NCBI RefSeq assembly: GCF_000772045.1
Contig: NZ_CP009754.1
Coordinates: forward strand, 4,774,001-4,838,000
DNA: 64,000 nucleotides
Source: Streptomyces sp. CCM_MD2014
GTDB taxonomy: Bacteria; Actinomycetota; Actinomycetes; Streptomycetales; Streptomycetaceae
Reading direction: 5' to 3'
The notes beneath the pieces are model-generated. The model worked only from the letters and a program-made list of their open reading frames with translations. It did not search any database and had not been told where the DNA came from. A program made the translations under genes and the position numbers. Shown here in pieces: positions 49,667 to 58,247 of this stretch. Position 1 is the first letter of the stretch. Each line of letters starts with the position of its first letter.

Positions 49667-50947
49667 ATGGACGTGAACGCGGCGGTCGCCGCAGTGGCGG
49701 CGATCGCCGGAGTACTCACCGGTGTCATCGCCATGCTGGCGTTCCGCTGGAGCGAGCGGGAGCAGAAGCGCCCCACGCGCACCTCGCTGCACACCGATCC
49801 CGTGCTGCCGCCGGGGGTCGACACCGTCCTGTCCGTACTGCGCTCCTCCGCCGTCGTCCTCGACGAGGCCGACGCGGTCGTCAAGGCCAGCTCGGCGGCG
49901 TACGCCCTCGGCCTGGTCCGGGGCGGCAAGCTCGCCGTCGAGCCCATGCTGCAGATGGCCAGGGACACCCGGCGCGACGGGGAGATACGGCAGGTCGAGC
50001 TGGACCTGCCGCGGCGCGGGAACGGGCGGGGGGAGGCCCTCGCCGTCTCCGCGCGGGTCGCGCCCCTCGGCTCCCGGCTGGTGCTGCTGCTGGTCGAGGA
50101 CCTCACCGAGGCCCGCCGCATCGAGGCCGTACGCCGCGACTTCGTCGCCAATGTGAGTCATGAGCTGAAGACGCCGGTGGGGGCGCTGTCGCTGCTGTCC
50201 GAGGCCGTGATGGACGCGGCGGACGACCCGGAGGCCGTGGAGCGGTTCGCCGGGCGCATGCAGATCGAGGCGACCCGGCTCACCAACCTCGTGCAGGAGC
50301 TCATCGACCTCTCCCGGGTCCAGAACGACGACCCCCTCGACGACGCCGAGCCCGTCCGGGTGGACGAGCTGGTCGCCGAGGCCATCGACCGCTGCCGGCA
50401 CGCCGCCGGCACGAAGCAGATCACCATGGCCGCCGGAGGTACGGCGGATCTGCACGTGCGCGGCAACCGAGGACAGCTCGCCGCCGCCCTCGGCAACCTC
50501 GTCGAGAACGCCGTCAACTACTCGCCGGCCCGCACCCGCGTCGGCATCGCCGCCCGCCGCGTCGCCGCCACCGGCGGCGACCTGATCGAGATCGCCGTGA
50601 CCGACCAGGGCATCGGCATCTCGGAGAAGGACAAGGAGCGCGTCTTCGAGCGCTTCTACCGCGTCGACCCGGCCCGCTCCCGGGCCACCGGAGGCACCGG
50701 TCTGGGTCTCGCGATCGTCAAGCACGTGGTCGCCTCGCACGGCGGGGAGGTCACGGTGTGGAGCGCCGAAGGCCAGGGCTCCACCTTCACCCTGCGGCTG
50801 CCGGAGGCGGGTCCCGCCCGCGACCGCGCGCAGCGGCGGTCCGACCGCGCCGGGCTCAGTGGCGAGACCGAGCGGTCGTCCTCATCCCCCCATTCCCCCC
50901 ATACATCCCCGTACGAAACATTTCCCGCCCCGGAGGTCCTTCCGTGA
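49667..50947 (+). CDS. phoR: Phosphate sensor kinase PhoR
   Basis: 426 aa. One N-terminal membrane helix (about 8-25), PAS-like segment, HisKA with VSHELKTPVGALSLLSEAV (phospho-His about 165), and HATPase: N box GNLVENAVNYSP, G1 VTDQGIGISEKDKERVFERF, G2 GGTGLGLAIVKHVVASHGG. Stop overlaps the phoP start (GTGA). Controls phosphate starvation responses and antibiotic production in streptomycetes. Confidence 0.96.
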   Translation: MDVNAAVAAVAAIAGVLTGVIAMLAFRWSEREQKRPTRTSLHTDPVLPPGVDTVLSVLRSSAVVLDEADAVVKASSAAYALGLVRGGKLAVEPMLQMARDTRRDGEIRQVELDLPRRGNGRGEALAVSARVAPLGSRLVLLLVEDLTEARRIEAVRRDFVANVSHELKTPVGALSLLSEAVMDAADDPEAVERFAGRMQIEATRLTNLVQELIDLSRVQNDDPLDDAEPVRVDELVAEAIDRCRHAAGTKQITMAAGGTADLHVRGNRGQLAAALGNLVENAVNYSPARTRVGIAARRVAATGGDLIEIAVTDQGIGISEKDKERVFERFYRVDPARSRATGGTGLGLAIVKHVVASHGGEVTVWSAEGQGSTFTLRLPEAGPARDRAQRRSDRAGLSGETERSSSSPHSPHTSPYETFPAPEVLP

Positions 50948-51624
50948 CCCGTGTGCTCGTCGTCGAGGACGAGGAGTCCTTCTCCGACGCCCTGTCGTAC
51001 ATGCTCCGCAAGGAGGGCTTCGAGGTCGCCATCGCGACCACCGGCCCCGACGGACTCGACGAGTTCGAGCGCAACGGCGCCGACCTCGTGCTCCTCGACC
51101 TGATGCTGCCCGGCCTGCCGGGCACCGAGGTCTGCCGCCAGCTGCGCGGCCGCTCGAACGTTCCCGTGATCATGGTGACCGCCAAGGACAGCGAGATCGA
51201 CAAGGTCGTCGGGCTGGAGATAGGGGCCGACGACTACGTCACCAAGCCCTTCTCCTCCCGCGAGCTGGTCGCCCGCATCCGTGCCGTACTGCGCCGGCGC
51301 GGCGAGCCGGAGGAGGTCGCCCCGGCCGCCCTGGAGGCCGGTCCCGTCCGCATGGACGTCGACCGGCACGTGGTGACCGTCGGCGGCACCAAGATCGACC
51401 TCCCGCTCAAGGAGTTCGACCTGCTGGAGATGCTGCTGCGCAACGCCGGCCGGGTGCTGACCCGCATGCAGCTGATCGACCGGGTGTGGGGCGCCGACTA
51501 CGTCGGTGACACCAAGACCCTCGACGTGCACGTCAAGCGGCTGCGCGCCAAGATCGAGCCCGACCCGGGCGCGCCGCGGTACCTGGTGACGGTGCGCGGG
51601 CTGGGGTACAAGTTCGAGCCGTAG
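50944..51624 (+). CDS. phoP: Phosphate response regulator PhoP
   Basis: 226 aa OmpR-type regulator. Receiver (VVEDEESFSDALSYML; phospho-Asp in LVLLDLMLPGLPG; Lys in TKPFSSRELVARI) and winged helix ending VRGLGYKFEP. GTG 50944 overlaps the phoR stop by 4 nt, so the two are coupled. Confidence 0.97.
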   Translation: MTRVLVVEDEESFSDALSYMLRKEGFEVAIATTGPDGLDEFERNGADLVLLDLMLPGLPGTEVCRQLRGRSNVPVIMVTAKDSEIDKVVGLEIGADDYVTKPFSSRELVARIRAVLRRRGEPEEVAPAALEAGPVRMDVDRHVVTVGGTKIDLPLKEFDLLEMLLRNAGRVLTRMQLIDRVWGADYVGDTKTLDVHVKRLRAKIEPDPGAPRYLVTVRGLGYKFEP

Positions 51625-51650
51625 GCCGGCCCACGGGTCGCAGGACGTGA

Positions 51651-51687
51651 CGAAGGGCGGGGCCTCACGGAGAGGTCCCGCCCTTCG
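51651..51687. terminator. Bidirectional terminator between phoP and lipoprotein gene
   Basis: GAAGGGCGGG (51652-51661) pairs with CCCGCCCTTC (51677-51686), extended by CCTC/GAGG, with a 5-nt loop. It lies 27 nt after the phoP stop and 41 nt before the convergent gene's stop. Confidence 0.8.
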
Positions 51688-51727
51688 GGCGTACGTGTCG
51701 TCGTACGTGCGTGCCGGCCTACGGCGC

Positions 51728-52453
51728 TCAGTGGCCGGCTTCGGCGTCCGCGCCGGTGCCGTTCTCCTGGGAGGTGCCGTCGGCCGAGGTGCCGTCGGCC
51801 GGGGCACCCGACTCGCCCGAGGGCGCACCGGCGGACTCGCCGGTCGAGGGGGCACCCGAGGACTCGCCGTCGGCCGGCTCGCCCGAGGCGTCGGCGGAAG
51901 CCGTGCCGGAGGGCGTCGCGCCCGGGGCCGACGGGACGTCGCTCGGACCCCACTCGGTGAAGTAGCTCTCGGCGGGAACGACGAGGGCGCGCAGGCTCAC
52001 CTCGCCGGTCTTGCTGAAGGTGAAGGTGATCTTCTGGGCGTTGCCGTCCTGGAGCGCCTCGCGGCTGCTGGGCAGCACGGCGGCGGCGTTGCCCTCGCCG
52101 CCGAGGATCAGGGAGCCGCCGGCCGGGACGACCAGGTCGCCCTTCTCGCCCTTGGCGGGCTTCAGCTCGGCGGACTTGCCGGCGTCCGGGACGGTGACGG
52201 ACTCGAGGGTCTGGTCCGTCCGGCCGTTGTTGAACAGGGTGACGGCGACCACGGCCGGGCCGGTCGACTCCAGATCGGGCTGCGTGATGACGACCGCGTT
52301 CTGCACCTCGATGTCGCCGACGGTCGTCGCAGCGTGGTCCGGCTTGATCTCCAGCGTCTGGGCGTTGTGACCGGCACCGCACGCGGCGAGCGAGGCGATC
52401 GAGAACGCGATGGCGGCGGCGGCGAGGGCACCGCGTCGAAGGCTGCTGCTCAC
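51728..52453 (-). CDS. Secreted lipoprotein with low-complexity tail
   Basis: 241 aa. Signal peptide with lipobox LAAC (Cys 25) after MSSSLRRGALAAAAIAFSIA. The body (about 30-160) is beta-rich (GDIEVQNAVVITQPDLESTG; VVAVTLFNNGRTDQTLESVT). The last 65 residues are Ser/Gly/Ala/Asp-rich. It resembles DUF461/copper-chaperone-like extracellular folds only loosely. It converges with phoP. Confidence 0.8.
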   Translation of the reverse strand: MSSSLRRGALAAAAIAFSIASLAACGAGHNAQTLEIKPDHAATTVGDIEVQNAVVITQPDLESTGPAVVAVTLFNNGRTDQTLESVTVPDAGKSAELKPAKGEKGDLVVPAGGSLILGGEGNAAAVLPSSREALQDGNAQKITFTFSKTGEVSLRALVVPAESYFTEWGPSDVPSAPGATPSGTASADASGEPADGESSGAPSTGESAGAPSGESGAPADGTSADGTSQENGTGADAEAGH

Positions 52454-53153
52454 GGCGGCGGCAACTCCTTGGACTCGAGCGTGGTGGCGGCAACGGATAA
52501 AGCCGCCCTAAGTGGCTGTCAGCGGCCTTAGGCTACCGAGCCGTTCTCGGGCCGCCGCACCCGACCCTCCCCGAAGTCGCCCGGCTTCGCTCGGCAGGCG
52601 GTAGGGCGCGGGCGCGGTCGGAGCCGGGTACGGGCGTGGCCCCGACCGCGGTCCGGGGGCGGGCCGGGTGCGGCCCGGGTGGCGTTCGGGGTCGTTCCGT
52701 GCGTCGTTTTGCGGCTCGTACTCGTCCGACATTCAGCTATGAAGCCCTCCGCCATACCGGCCGTGGATCGGTACGCGAAATTTCCGTGAAGGAATGCGCG
52801 GGCGGCCAGGAAATTGATCACCGGTGGGCCCGGCGGGGCACCTCGTGATCAATTCCGGATTCGTCCGGAACCCCGCCACGGCCACCGAACGGAGTAGCGG
52901 AAGTCGCACACGCGGAACCGGACATATCGGTCTCTTCGGGCGCACGGTGTCGGCTCCGGGAGCGTGTGACGTGCGTGTTTCGGGCGGCCGGAACAGCCGC
53001 TCCGACCTGCGAATACTTTCTTCCGCTCGCCCGGCGCAGCACGTTCCTGTTGCTGTTGTCAAGCCCCGAGATATGCCCTGACCTGCGAAAACGCCATTCA
53101 GAAGACGCCGTTTCCGTGTTACCCTGGATAGCCACGGAAGGGGTACCTGTCAC
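52454..53153. other. 700-bp gene-poor region upstream of carD
   Basis: No convincing gene. The part around 52720-53150 is markedly AT-richer than the rest of the window. It contains the imperfect long inverted repeat at 52809-52856. carD itself is preceded by a TACCCT -10-like box at 53120-53125 and by GAAGGGG before the ATG. A long 5' region or divergent promoters for the lipoprotein gene may lie here. Confidence 0.5.
52809..52856. repeat. Long inverted repeat with TTGATCAC arms
   Basis: GGAAATTGATCAC (52809-52821) and GTGATCAATTCC (52845-52856) are reverse complements except for one extra A, separated by 23 GC-rich bases. Neither an intrinsic terminator position nor a known operator is evident. 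Confidence 0.65.
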
Positions 53154-53636
53154 ATGACGTTCAAGGTTGGCGACACCGTGGTCTATCCCCATCACGGGGC
53201 CGCGCTGATCGAGGCTATCGAAACTCGCCAGATCAAAGGCGTGGACAAGACCTACTTGGTGCTGAAGGTCGCCCAGGGCGACCTGACGGTACGTGTGCCA
53301 GCGGACAATGCGGAGTTCGTCGGCGTGCGTGATGTGGTCGGTCAGGACGGGCTGGACCGGGTCTTCGAGGTGCTGCGCGCGCCGTACGCCGAGGAGCCCA
53401 CGAACTGGTCGCGTCGTTACAAGGCAAACCTGGAGAAGCTCGCCTCCGGCGACGTCATCAAGGTCGCGGAAGTCGTGCGCGACCTGTGGCGGCGCGAGCG
53501 CGAGCGCGGACTCTCCGCAGGTGAGAAGCGCATGCTCGCCAAGGCCCGCCAGATCCTGGTGAGCGAGCTGGCCCTCGCGGAGAACACCAACGAGGACAAG
53601 GCGGAGGCCCTGCTCGACGAGGTGCTCGCCTCCTGA
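53154..53636 (+). CDS. carD: CarD-family RNA polymerase-binding regulator
   Basis: 160 aa. N-terminal RID domain MTFKVGDTVVYPHHGAALIE (binds RNA polymerase beta subunit) and C-terminal helical DNA-contact domain with SAGEKRMLAKARQILVSELA. The Trp in NWSRRY that wedges the transcription bubble is present. CarD stabilises open complexes at rRNA and other promoters. It lies before ispD-ispF, the usual actinobacterial order. Confidence 0.96.
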   Translation: MTFKVGDTVVYPHHGAALIEAIETRQIKGVDKTYLVLKVAQGDLTVRVPADNAEFVGVRDVVGQDGLDRVFEVLRAPYAEEPTNWSRRYKANLEKLASGDVIKVAEVVRDLWRRERERGLSAGEKRMLAKARQILVSELALAENTNEDKAEALLDEVLAS

Positions 53637-53974
53637 TCCAACCGGTCCCGACCCGACCGGATCCGAGGTGAGGCGCAGACCGTCAGCCGCTCGGTTCAGC
53701 GCACTGAAATGCCGCGGTGCCCGATGACATCCTTGCTGTCGCCGGGCGCTGCGGCATGTTCGTACCCGGGTACCCGGACACGGTTTCCGGCATCCGGACG
53801 TCCGGATGCCCATGATCCTCGTACGCTCGTCCCGGGAGGCTTCCCCGGATCCTGGCGTGCCGGGCCCGGGCTGCTGGCTCGACCAGGGTCACGGAAGGGT
53901 CCGGTCAAGGCGTCGCGCCCGGCACGGTGAGGCCATACCCAAGTAGGTCGAGCACACAAACCTGACAGGAACCG
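53637..53974. other. Gap between carD and ispD
   Basis: 338 bp with no gene. It contains a 22-bp perfect palindrome GGCATCCGGAC plus complement at 53789-53810 and a smaller hairpin CCGGTC/GACCGG right after the carD stop. The ispD promoter is probably in the last 80 bp. Confidence 0.55.
53789..53810. repeat. 22-bp perfect palindrome
   Basis: GGCATCCGGAC followed by GTCCGGATGCC, with no loop. It may be a transcriptional terminator of carD at 150 nt distance or an operator; no other copy was noticed in the window. Confidence 0.6.
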
Positions 53975-54751
53975 ATGTCTGACGAATCGCGTCCCTCGCC
54001 CGCCCGGCAGGCGCCCGCCACCCGTACGAACACACCGACCGCCGCCGTGATTCCGGCCGCGGGCCGGGGCGTGCGGCTCGGCCCGGGCGCCCCCAAGGCC
54101 CTGCGCGCGCTGGGCGGTACGCCCATGCTCATCCACGCGGTCCGGGCGATGGCCGCCTCCCGCGGCGTCTCCCTCGTCGTGGTCGTCGCACCGCCCGACG
54201 GTGCGGCCGAGGTCAAGAACCTCCTCGACACGCACGCGCTCCCCGAGTGGACGGACTTCCTCGTGGTGCCCGGCGGCGAGACCCGGCAGGAGTCCGTACG
54301 GCTCGGCCTGGACGCGCTGCCGCCCGAGTACGACATCGTCCTCGTCCACGACGCGGCCCGGCCGCTCGTGCCGGTGGACACGGTGGACGCCGTGATCGAG
54401 GCCGTACGGGAGGGCGCGTCCGCCGTGGTGCCGGCCGTGCCGCTCGCCGACACCGTCAAGCAGGTCGAGCCCGCCGCGGCGCCCGGCGAGCCGGAGCCGG
54501 TGGTGGCGACGCCGGAGCGGGCGCGGCTGCGTGCGGTGCAGACCCCGCAGGGCTTCGACCGCGCCACGCTGGTGCGGGCCCACGAGACGGTGACCGACGA
54601 CGTCACCGACGACGCGAGCATGGTCGAGCAGCTGGGGCTCACCGTGGTGGTGGTGCCGGGGCACGAGGAGGCGTTCAAGGTGACGCGCCCGCTGGACCTG
54701 GTGCTCGCGGAGGCGGTACTGGCGCGCAGGAGGCTGAACGATGGGTTCTGA
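53975..54751 (+). CDS. ispD: 2-C-methyl-D-erythritol 4-phosphate cytidylyltransferase
   Basis: 258 aa MEP-pathway enzyme. AAVIPAAGRGVRLGPGAPKA (CTP loop), VLVHDAARPLVP, AVPLADTVK and RAVQTPQGF are the family signatures. The N-terminus has a 20-residue disordered extension. It overlaps ispF by 11 nt. Confidence 0.95.
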   Translation: MSDESRPSPARQAPATRTNTPTAAVIPAAGRGVRLGPGAPKALRALGGTPMLIHAVRAMAASRGVSLVVVVAPPDGAAEVKNLLDTHALPEWTDFLVVPGGETRQESVRLGLDALPPEYDIVLVHDAARPLVPVDTVDAVIEAVREGASAVVPAVPLADTVKQVEPAAAPGEPEPVVATPERARLRAVQTPQGFDRATLVRAHETVTDDVTDDASMVEQLGLTVVVVPGHEEAFKVTRPLDLVLAEAVLARRRLNDGF

Positions 54752-55262
54752 AACGGCTGGGACGTCCCGGGCGGACGCGCGGGTGCTGCTGCCGCAGGTC
54801 GGGATCGGTACGGACATCCACGCCTTCGAGGACGGGCGTGAGCTGTGGTGCGCCGGGCTGAAGTGGGAGGGCGAGGGCCCCGGGCTCGCCGGGCACTCCG
54901 ACGCGGACGTCGTCGCGCACGCGGCGTGCAACGCGTTGTTCTCGGCGGCGGGGCTCGGTGACCTCGGGCAGCACTTCGGCACCGGGCGGCCGGAGTGGTC
55001 CGGTGCGTCCGGGGTGACGCTGCTGGCGGAGGCGGCGCGGATCGTGCGGGAGGCGGGGTTCCGGATCGGGAACGTCGCGGTGCAGGTGGTCGGGGCGCGG
55101 CCGAAGATCGGCAAGCGGCGGGAAGAGGCGCAGGGTGTGCTTTCCGCGGCCGCGGGGGCGCCGGTGTCCGTGTCGGGGGCGACGACGGACGGGCTGGGGT
55201 TCCCCGGGAGGGGAGAGGGGCTGATGGCGGTGGCCACGGCGTTGGTCGTGCGGGTGGCTTAG
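54741..55262 (+). CDS. ispF: 2-C-methyl-D-erythritol 2,4-cyclodiphosphate synthase
   Basis: 173 aa. VGIGTDIHAFEDGRELWCAG (metal Asp/His), GLAGHSDADVVAHAACNALF and TTDGLGFPGRGEGLMAVATA match IspF. Forms the cyclic diphosphate in isoprenoid precursor synthesis; the last two genes supply IPP/DMAPP, e.g. for the prenyl enzyme at 10-12 kb. Confidence 0.95.
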   Translation: MGSETAGTSRADARVLLPQVGIGTDIHAFEDGRELWCAGLKWEGEGPGLAGHSDADVVAHAACNALFSAAGLGDLGQHFGTGRPEWSGASGVTLLAEAARIVREAGFRIGNVAVQVVGARPKIGKRREEAQGVLSAAAGAPVSVSGATTDGLGFPGRGEGLMAVATALVVRVA

Positions 55263-55429
55263 GTCCTGTCCCGGCGGATCAGGTCGCAGGACAGGCACGG
55301 CACCTCGTCGACGCCGGTGAGCGAGGTCTGGTGCGTGCAGCCGCAAGGCGGAGGAGGGCGTCGACGCGGAGCGTCGGCGACCGACGACAACGCCGCGGAC
55401 GCGCGTGCCGGGCCCCGCGTCCGGGGCAT
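55259..55429 (-). CDS. 56-aa zinc-ribbon-like small protein
   Basis: Ends PPPPCGCTHQTSLTGVDEVP then CLSCDLIRRDRT: a CxC and a CxxC pair with His, as in small zinc ribbons. It converges with ispF with a 4-nt overlap. The N-terminal half is low-complexity. Start assignment (ATG 55429) is uncertain. Confidence 0.45.
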   Translation of the reverse strand: MPRTRGPARASAALSSVADAPRRRPPPPCGCTHQTSLTGVDEVPCLSCDLIRRDRT

Positions 55430-55635
55430 GATCCGCCGGACAGGCCCTGGACGGCGGGTGGCTCGGACGGCGGGTGGGTCCCCCCGCGTCGCCCTGCCGT
55501 GCGGGGCTCCGCACGGCGCCCCGCCAGGGGCGCCGCCCCTGGACCCCGCCTGTGTCCGCCCACCGCCCGACCCGGTCGCGCAACAACGCGGCACGCGTGC
55601 CCTGGGCACTGTCCGGGGCCTACTACCCTGGACTC
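55430..55635. other. GC-rich stem-loop region before cysS
   Basis: About 200 bp with overlapping hairpins such as CCAGGGGC/GCCCCTGG and GCGGGGC/GCCCCGC near 55500-55545, of the kind often found between Streptomyces genes. A -10-like TACCCT (55624-55629) ends 6 nt before the cysS GTG, suggesting a leaderless transcript. Confidence 0.5.
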
Positions 55636-57036
55636 GTGACTATTCGCCTGTACGACACCAGCGCCCGGCAGATCCGTGACTTCGCCCCCCTCACGCCGGG
55701 CTGCGTCTCGATCTACCTGTGCGGTGCCACCGTGCAGGCCGCCCCCCACATCGGGCACGTCCGGTCCGGGCTGAACTTCGACATCATGCGCCGCTGGTTC
55801 GCGTACCGCGGCTACGACGTCACGTTCGTCCGCAACGTCACCGACATCGACGACAAGATCATCAAGAAGGCGGCCGAGCAGAACCGCCCCTGGTGGTCCA
55901 TCGGGTACGAGAACGAGCGGGCGTTCAACGACGCCTACGCCGCCCTCGGCTGCCTGCCGCCGACGTACGAGCCGCGCGCCACCGGCCACATCACCGAGAT
56001 GGTCGAGATGATGCGCGGCCTCATCGAGCGCGGGCACGCCTACGAGGCCGACGGCAACGTCTACTTCGACGTACGGTCCCTGCCGGGCTACCTGTCGCTG
56101 TCCAACCAGGACCTCGACGACCTGCGCCAGCCCTCCGAGGACGGCGAGACCGGCAAGCGGGACCCGCGCGACTTCGCCATGTGGAAGGCGGCCAAGCCCG
56201 GCGAGCCGAGCTGGGAGACGCCGTGGGGCCGGGGCCGGCCCGGCTGGCACCTGGAGTGCTCCGCGATGGCGCACAAGTACCTGGGCGAGGAGTTCGACGT
56301 CCACGGGGGCGGGATCGACCTGATCTTCCCCCACCACGAGAACGAGATCGCCCAGGCCAAGGGCTTCGGCGACGCCTTCGCCCGCTACTGGGTGCACAAC
56401 GCCTGGGTCACCATGAGCGGCGAGAAGATGTCCAAGTCGCTCGGCAACAGCGTGCTCGTGAGCGAGATGGTCAAGAAGTGGCGGCCGGTCGTGCTGCGGT
56501 ACTACCTCGGCACCCCGCACTACCGCTCCACCATCGAGTACAGCGAGGAGTCCCTGCGCGAGGCCGAGTCGGCGTACGCGCGCATCGAGGGCTTCGTGCA
56601 GCGGGTGACGGAGCTGGCCGGCCACACCGTCGAGCCCGCCGCCGAGGTGCCGCCCGCCTTCGCCGAGGCGATGGACGACGACCTGGGCGTCCCGCAGGCG
56701 CTCGCGATCGTCCACACCACCGTCCGGCAGGGCAACAGCGCGCTGGCCGCCGACGACAAGGAGGCCGCCGTCGGCCGCCTCGCCGAGGTGCGGGCCATGC
56801 TCGGCGTGCTCGGGCTGGACCCGCTGGACGCGCAGTGGGCCGGGGAGCAGGAGCAGGGCGAGGACCTGAGGCACGTCGTCGACAGCCTCGTACGGCTCGT
56901 GCTCGACCAGCGCGAGTCCGCGCGGGCGCGCAAGGACTGGGCCACGGCCGACGCCATCCGCGACCGGCTCGGGCAGTCCGGACTGGTCATCGAGGACGGC
57001 CCGCAGGGTCCCCGCTGGAGCCTCGGCTCCCGCTGA
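55636..57036 (+). CDS. cysS: Cysteinyl-tRNA synthetase
   Basis: 466 aa class I synthetase. CGATVQAAPHIGHVRSG (HIGH motif), KMSKSLGNSV (KMSKS motif), zinc-binding Cys and His in LYLCGAT and HLECSAMAHKYL/HHENEIAQ. GTG 55636 gives the canonical N-terminus VTIRLYDTSARQIRDF; the upstream in-frame extension is low-complexity and not coding. Downstream rlmB follows the typical order. Confidence 0.97.
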   Translation: MTIRLYDTSARQIRDFAPLTPGCVSIYLCGATVQAAPHIGHVRSGLNFDIMRRWFAYRGYDVTFVRNVTDIDDKIIKKAAEQNRPWWSIGYENERAFNDAYAALGCLPPTYEPRATGHITEMVEMMRGLIERGHAYEADGNVYFDVRSLPGYLSLSNQDLDDLRQPSEDGETGKRDPRDFAMWKAAKPGEPSWETPWGRGRPGWHLECSAMAHKYLGEEFDVHGGGIDLIFPHHENEIAQAKGFGDAFARYWVHNAWVTMSGEKMSKSLGNSVLVSEMVKKWRPVVLRYYLGTPHYRSTIEYSEESLREAESAYARIEGFVQRVTELAGHTVEPAAEVPPAFAEAMDDDLGVPQALAIVHTTVRQGNSALAADDKEAAVGRLAEVRAMLGVLGLDPLDAQWAGEQEQGEDLRHVVDSLVRLVLDQRESARARKDWATADAIRDRLGQSGLVIEDGPQGPRWSLGSR

Positions 57037-57074
57037 CCCGAGTCCGCACTCACAGATCGACTCGTAGATCGATT

Positions 57075-57100
57075 GTGCCGCCCGGCCCTCCGGGCGGCAC
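57075..57100 (+). terminator. Terminator after cysS
   Basis: GTGCCGCCCGG (57075-57085) and CCGGGCGGCAC (57090-57100) with a 4-nt loop, between cysS and rlmB. A short direct repeat AGATCGA precedes it. Confidence 0.75.
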
Positions 57101-57165
57101 ACTGCATAAGACGCACGTACGACGCACACTCCCCGAAGACACAGAAGAGCGGAGACGGGTAACTC

Positions 57166-58107
57166 ATGGCCGCGAACAACCGCCGCATGTCCGGCAAGAA
57201 GGGCGCGCAGGTCGGCAGCGGTGGCAAGCGACGCCGTGGCCTGGAAGGCAAGGGGCCGACGCCCCCCGCCGAGATGCGCAAGGGGCACGCCAAGCAGCGC
57301 GCCGCCAACGCCAAGGCGCGCCGCGCCACGGGCCGCCCGCAGCAGCGGCGCGGCGGCGGCCGGTCGACGTCCGAGCTGGTCGTCGGCCGCAACCCGGTCG
57401 TCGAGGCCCTGCGCGAGGGCGTGCCCGCCTCCACGCTCTACGTCCAGCAGTTCATCGACAACGACGAGCGGGTGCGCGAGGCCCTCCAGCTCGCCGCCGA
57501 CCGCGGCGGGATCAACCTCATGGAGGCCCCGCGCCCCGAGCTGGACCGGATGACCAACGGGCTGAACCACCAGGGGCTCGTGCTCCAGGTGCCGCCGTAC
57601 GAGTACGCGCACCCCGAGGACCTGGTCGCCGCCGCCCACGACGAGGGCGCGGACCCGCTGATCGTCGCCCTCGACGGCGTGACCGACCCGCGCAACCTCG
57701 GCGCGGTCGTCCGCTCCGTCTCCGCCTTCGGCGGTCACGGCGTCGTCGTGCCCGAGCGGCGCGCGGCCGGCATGACGGCGGGCGCGTGGAAGACGTCCGC
57801 CGGTACGGCCGCCCGTACGCCGGTGGCCCGTGCCACCAACCTCACCCGGGCGCTGGAGCAGTACCAGAAGGCCGGCGTCACGGTCGTCGGCCTCGCCGCC
57901 GACGGCGAGGCCGAACTCGGCGACCTGGAGGCTCTGGACGGCCCGGTCGTCATCGTCGTCGGCAGCGAGGGCAAGGGCCTGTCCCGACTCGTGGGCGAGA
58001 CCTGCGACATCCGGGTCCGGATCCCGATGCCGGGTGGGGCCGAGTCCCTCAACGCGGGTGTGGCGGCGGGGATCGTGCTGTACGAGGCGGCGCGTCGGCG
58101 GGGCTGA
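57166..58107 (+). CDS. rlmB: 23S rRNA 2'-O-methyltransferase RlmB (TrmH family)
   Basis: 313 aa. N-terminal 65 residues are Lys/Arg-rich (MAANNRRMSGKKGAQVGSGG), followed by the SpoU core: VVGRNPVVEALREG, ALDGVTDPRNLGAVVRSVSA, VVGSEGKGLSRLVGETCDIR and IPMPGGAESLNAGVAAGIVL (SAM-binding knot). It methylates G2251-equivalent of 23S rRNA or a nearby base. Confidence 0.93.
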   Translation: MAANNRRMSGKKGAQVGSGGKRRRGLEGKGPTPPAEMRKGHAKQRAANAKARRATGRPQQRRGGGRSTSELVVGRNPVVEALREGVPASTLYVQQFIDNDERVREALQLAADRGGINLMEAPRPELDRMTNGLNHQGLVLQVPPYEYAHPEDLVAAAHDEGADPLIVALDGVTDPRNLGAVVRSVSAFGGHGVVVPERRAAGMTAGAWKTSAGTAARTPVARATNLTRALEQYQKAGVTVVGLAADGEAELGDLEALDGPVVIVVGSEGKGLSRLVGETCDIRVRIPMPGGAESLNAGVAAGIVLYEAARRRG

Positions 58108-58247
58108 CCCCGGCACGGCGGCGTCGTTGAACGGGTGTTCGCCGTATAGCTCGAACGGGGCGTTCGAGGCTGTCCGGACATGCTTGACGCGGTCCGGACA
58201 GATCGGGGCGGTCAAGGCAGTGTCCTAACGACACGTCACTCGGTTAG

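Noticed and set aside
55279..58215. 978-codon minus-strand frame
   Set aside because: Antisense to cysS and rlmB, with low-complexity composition and no domain.
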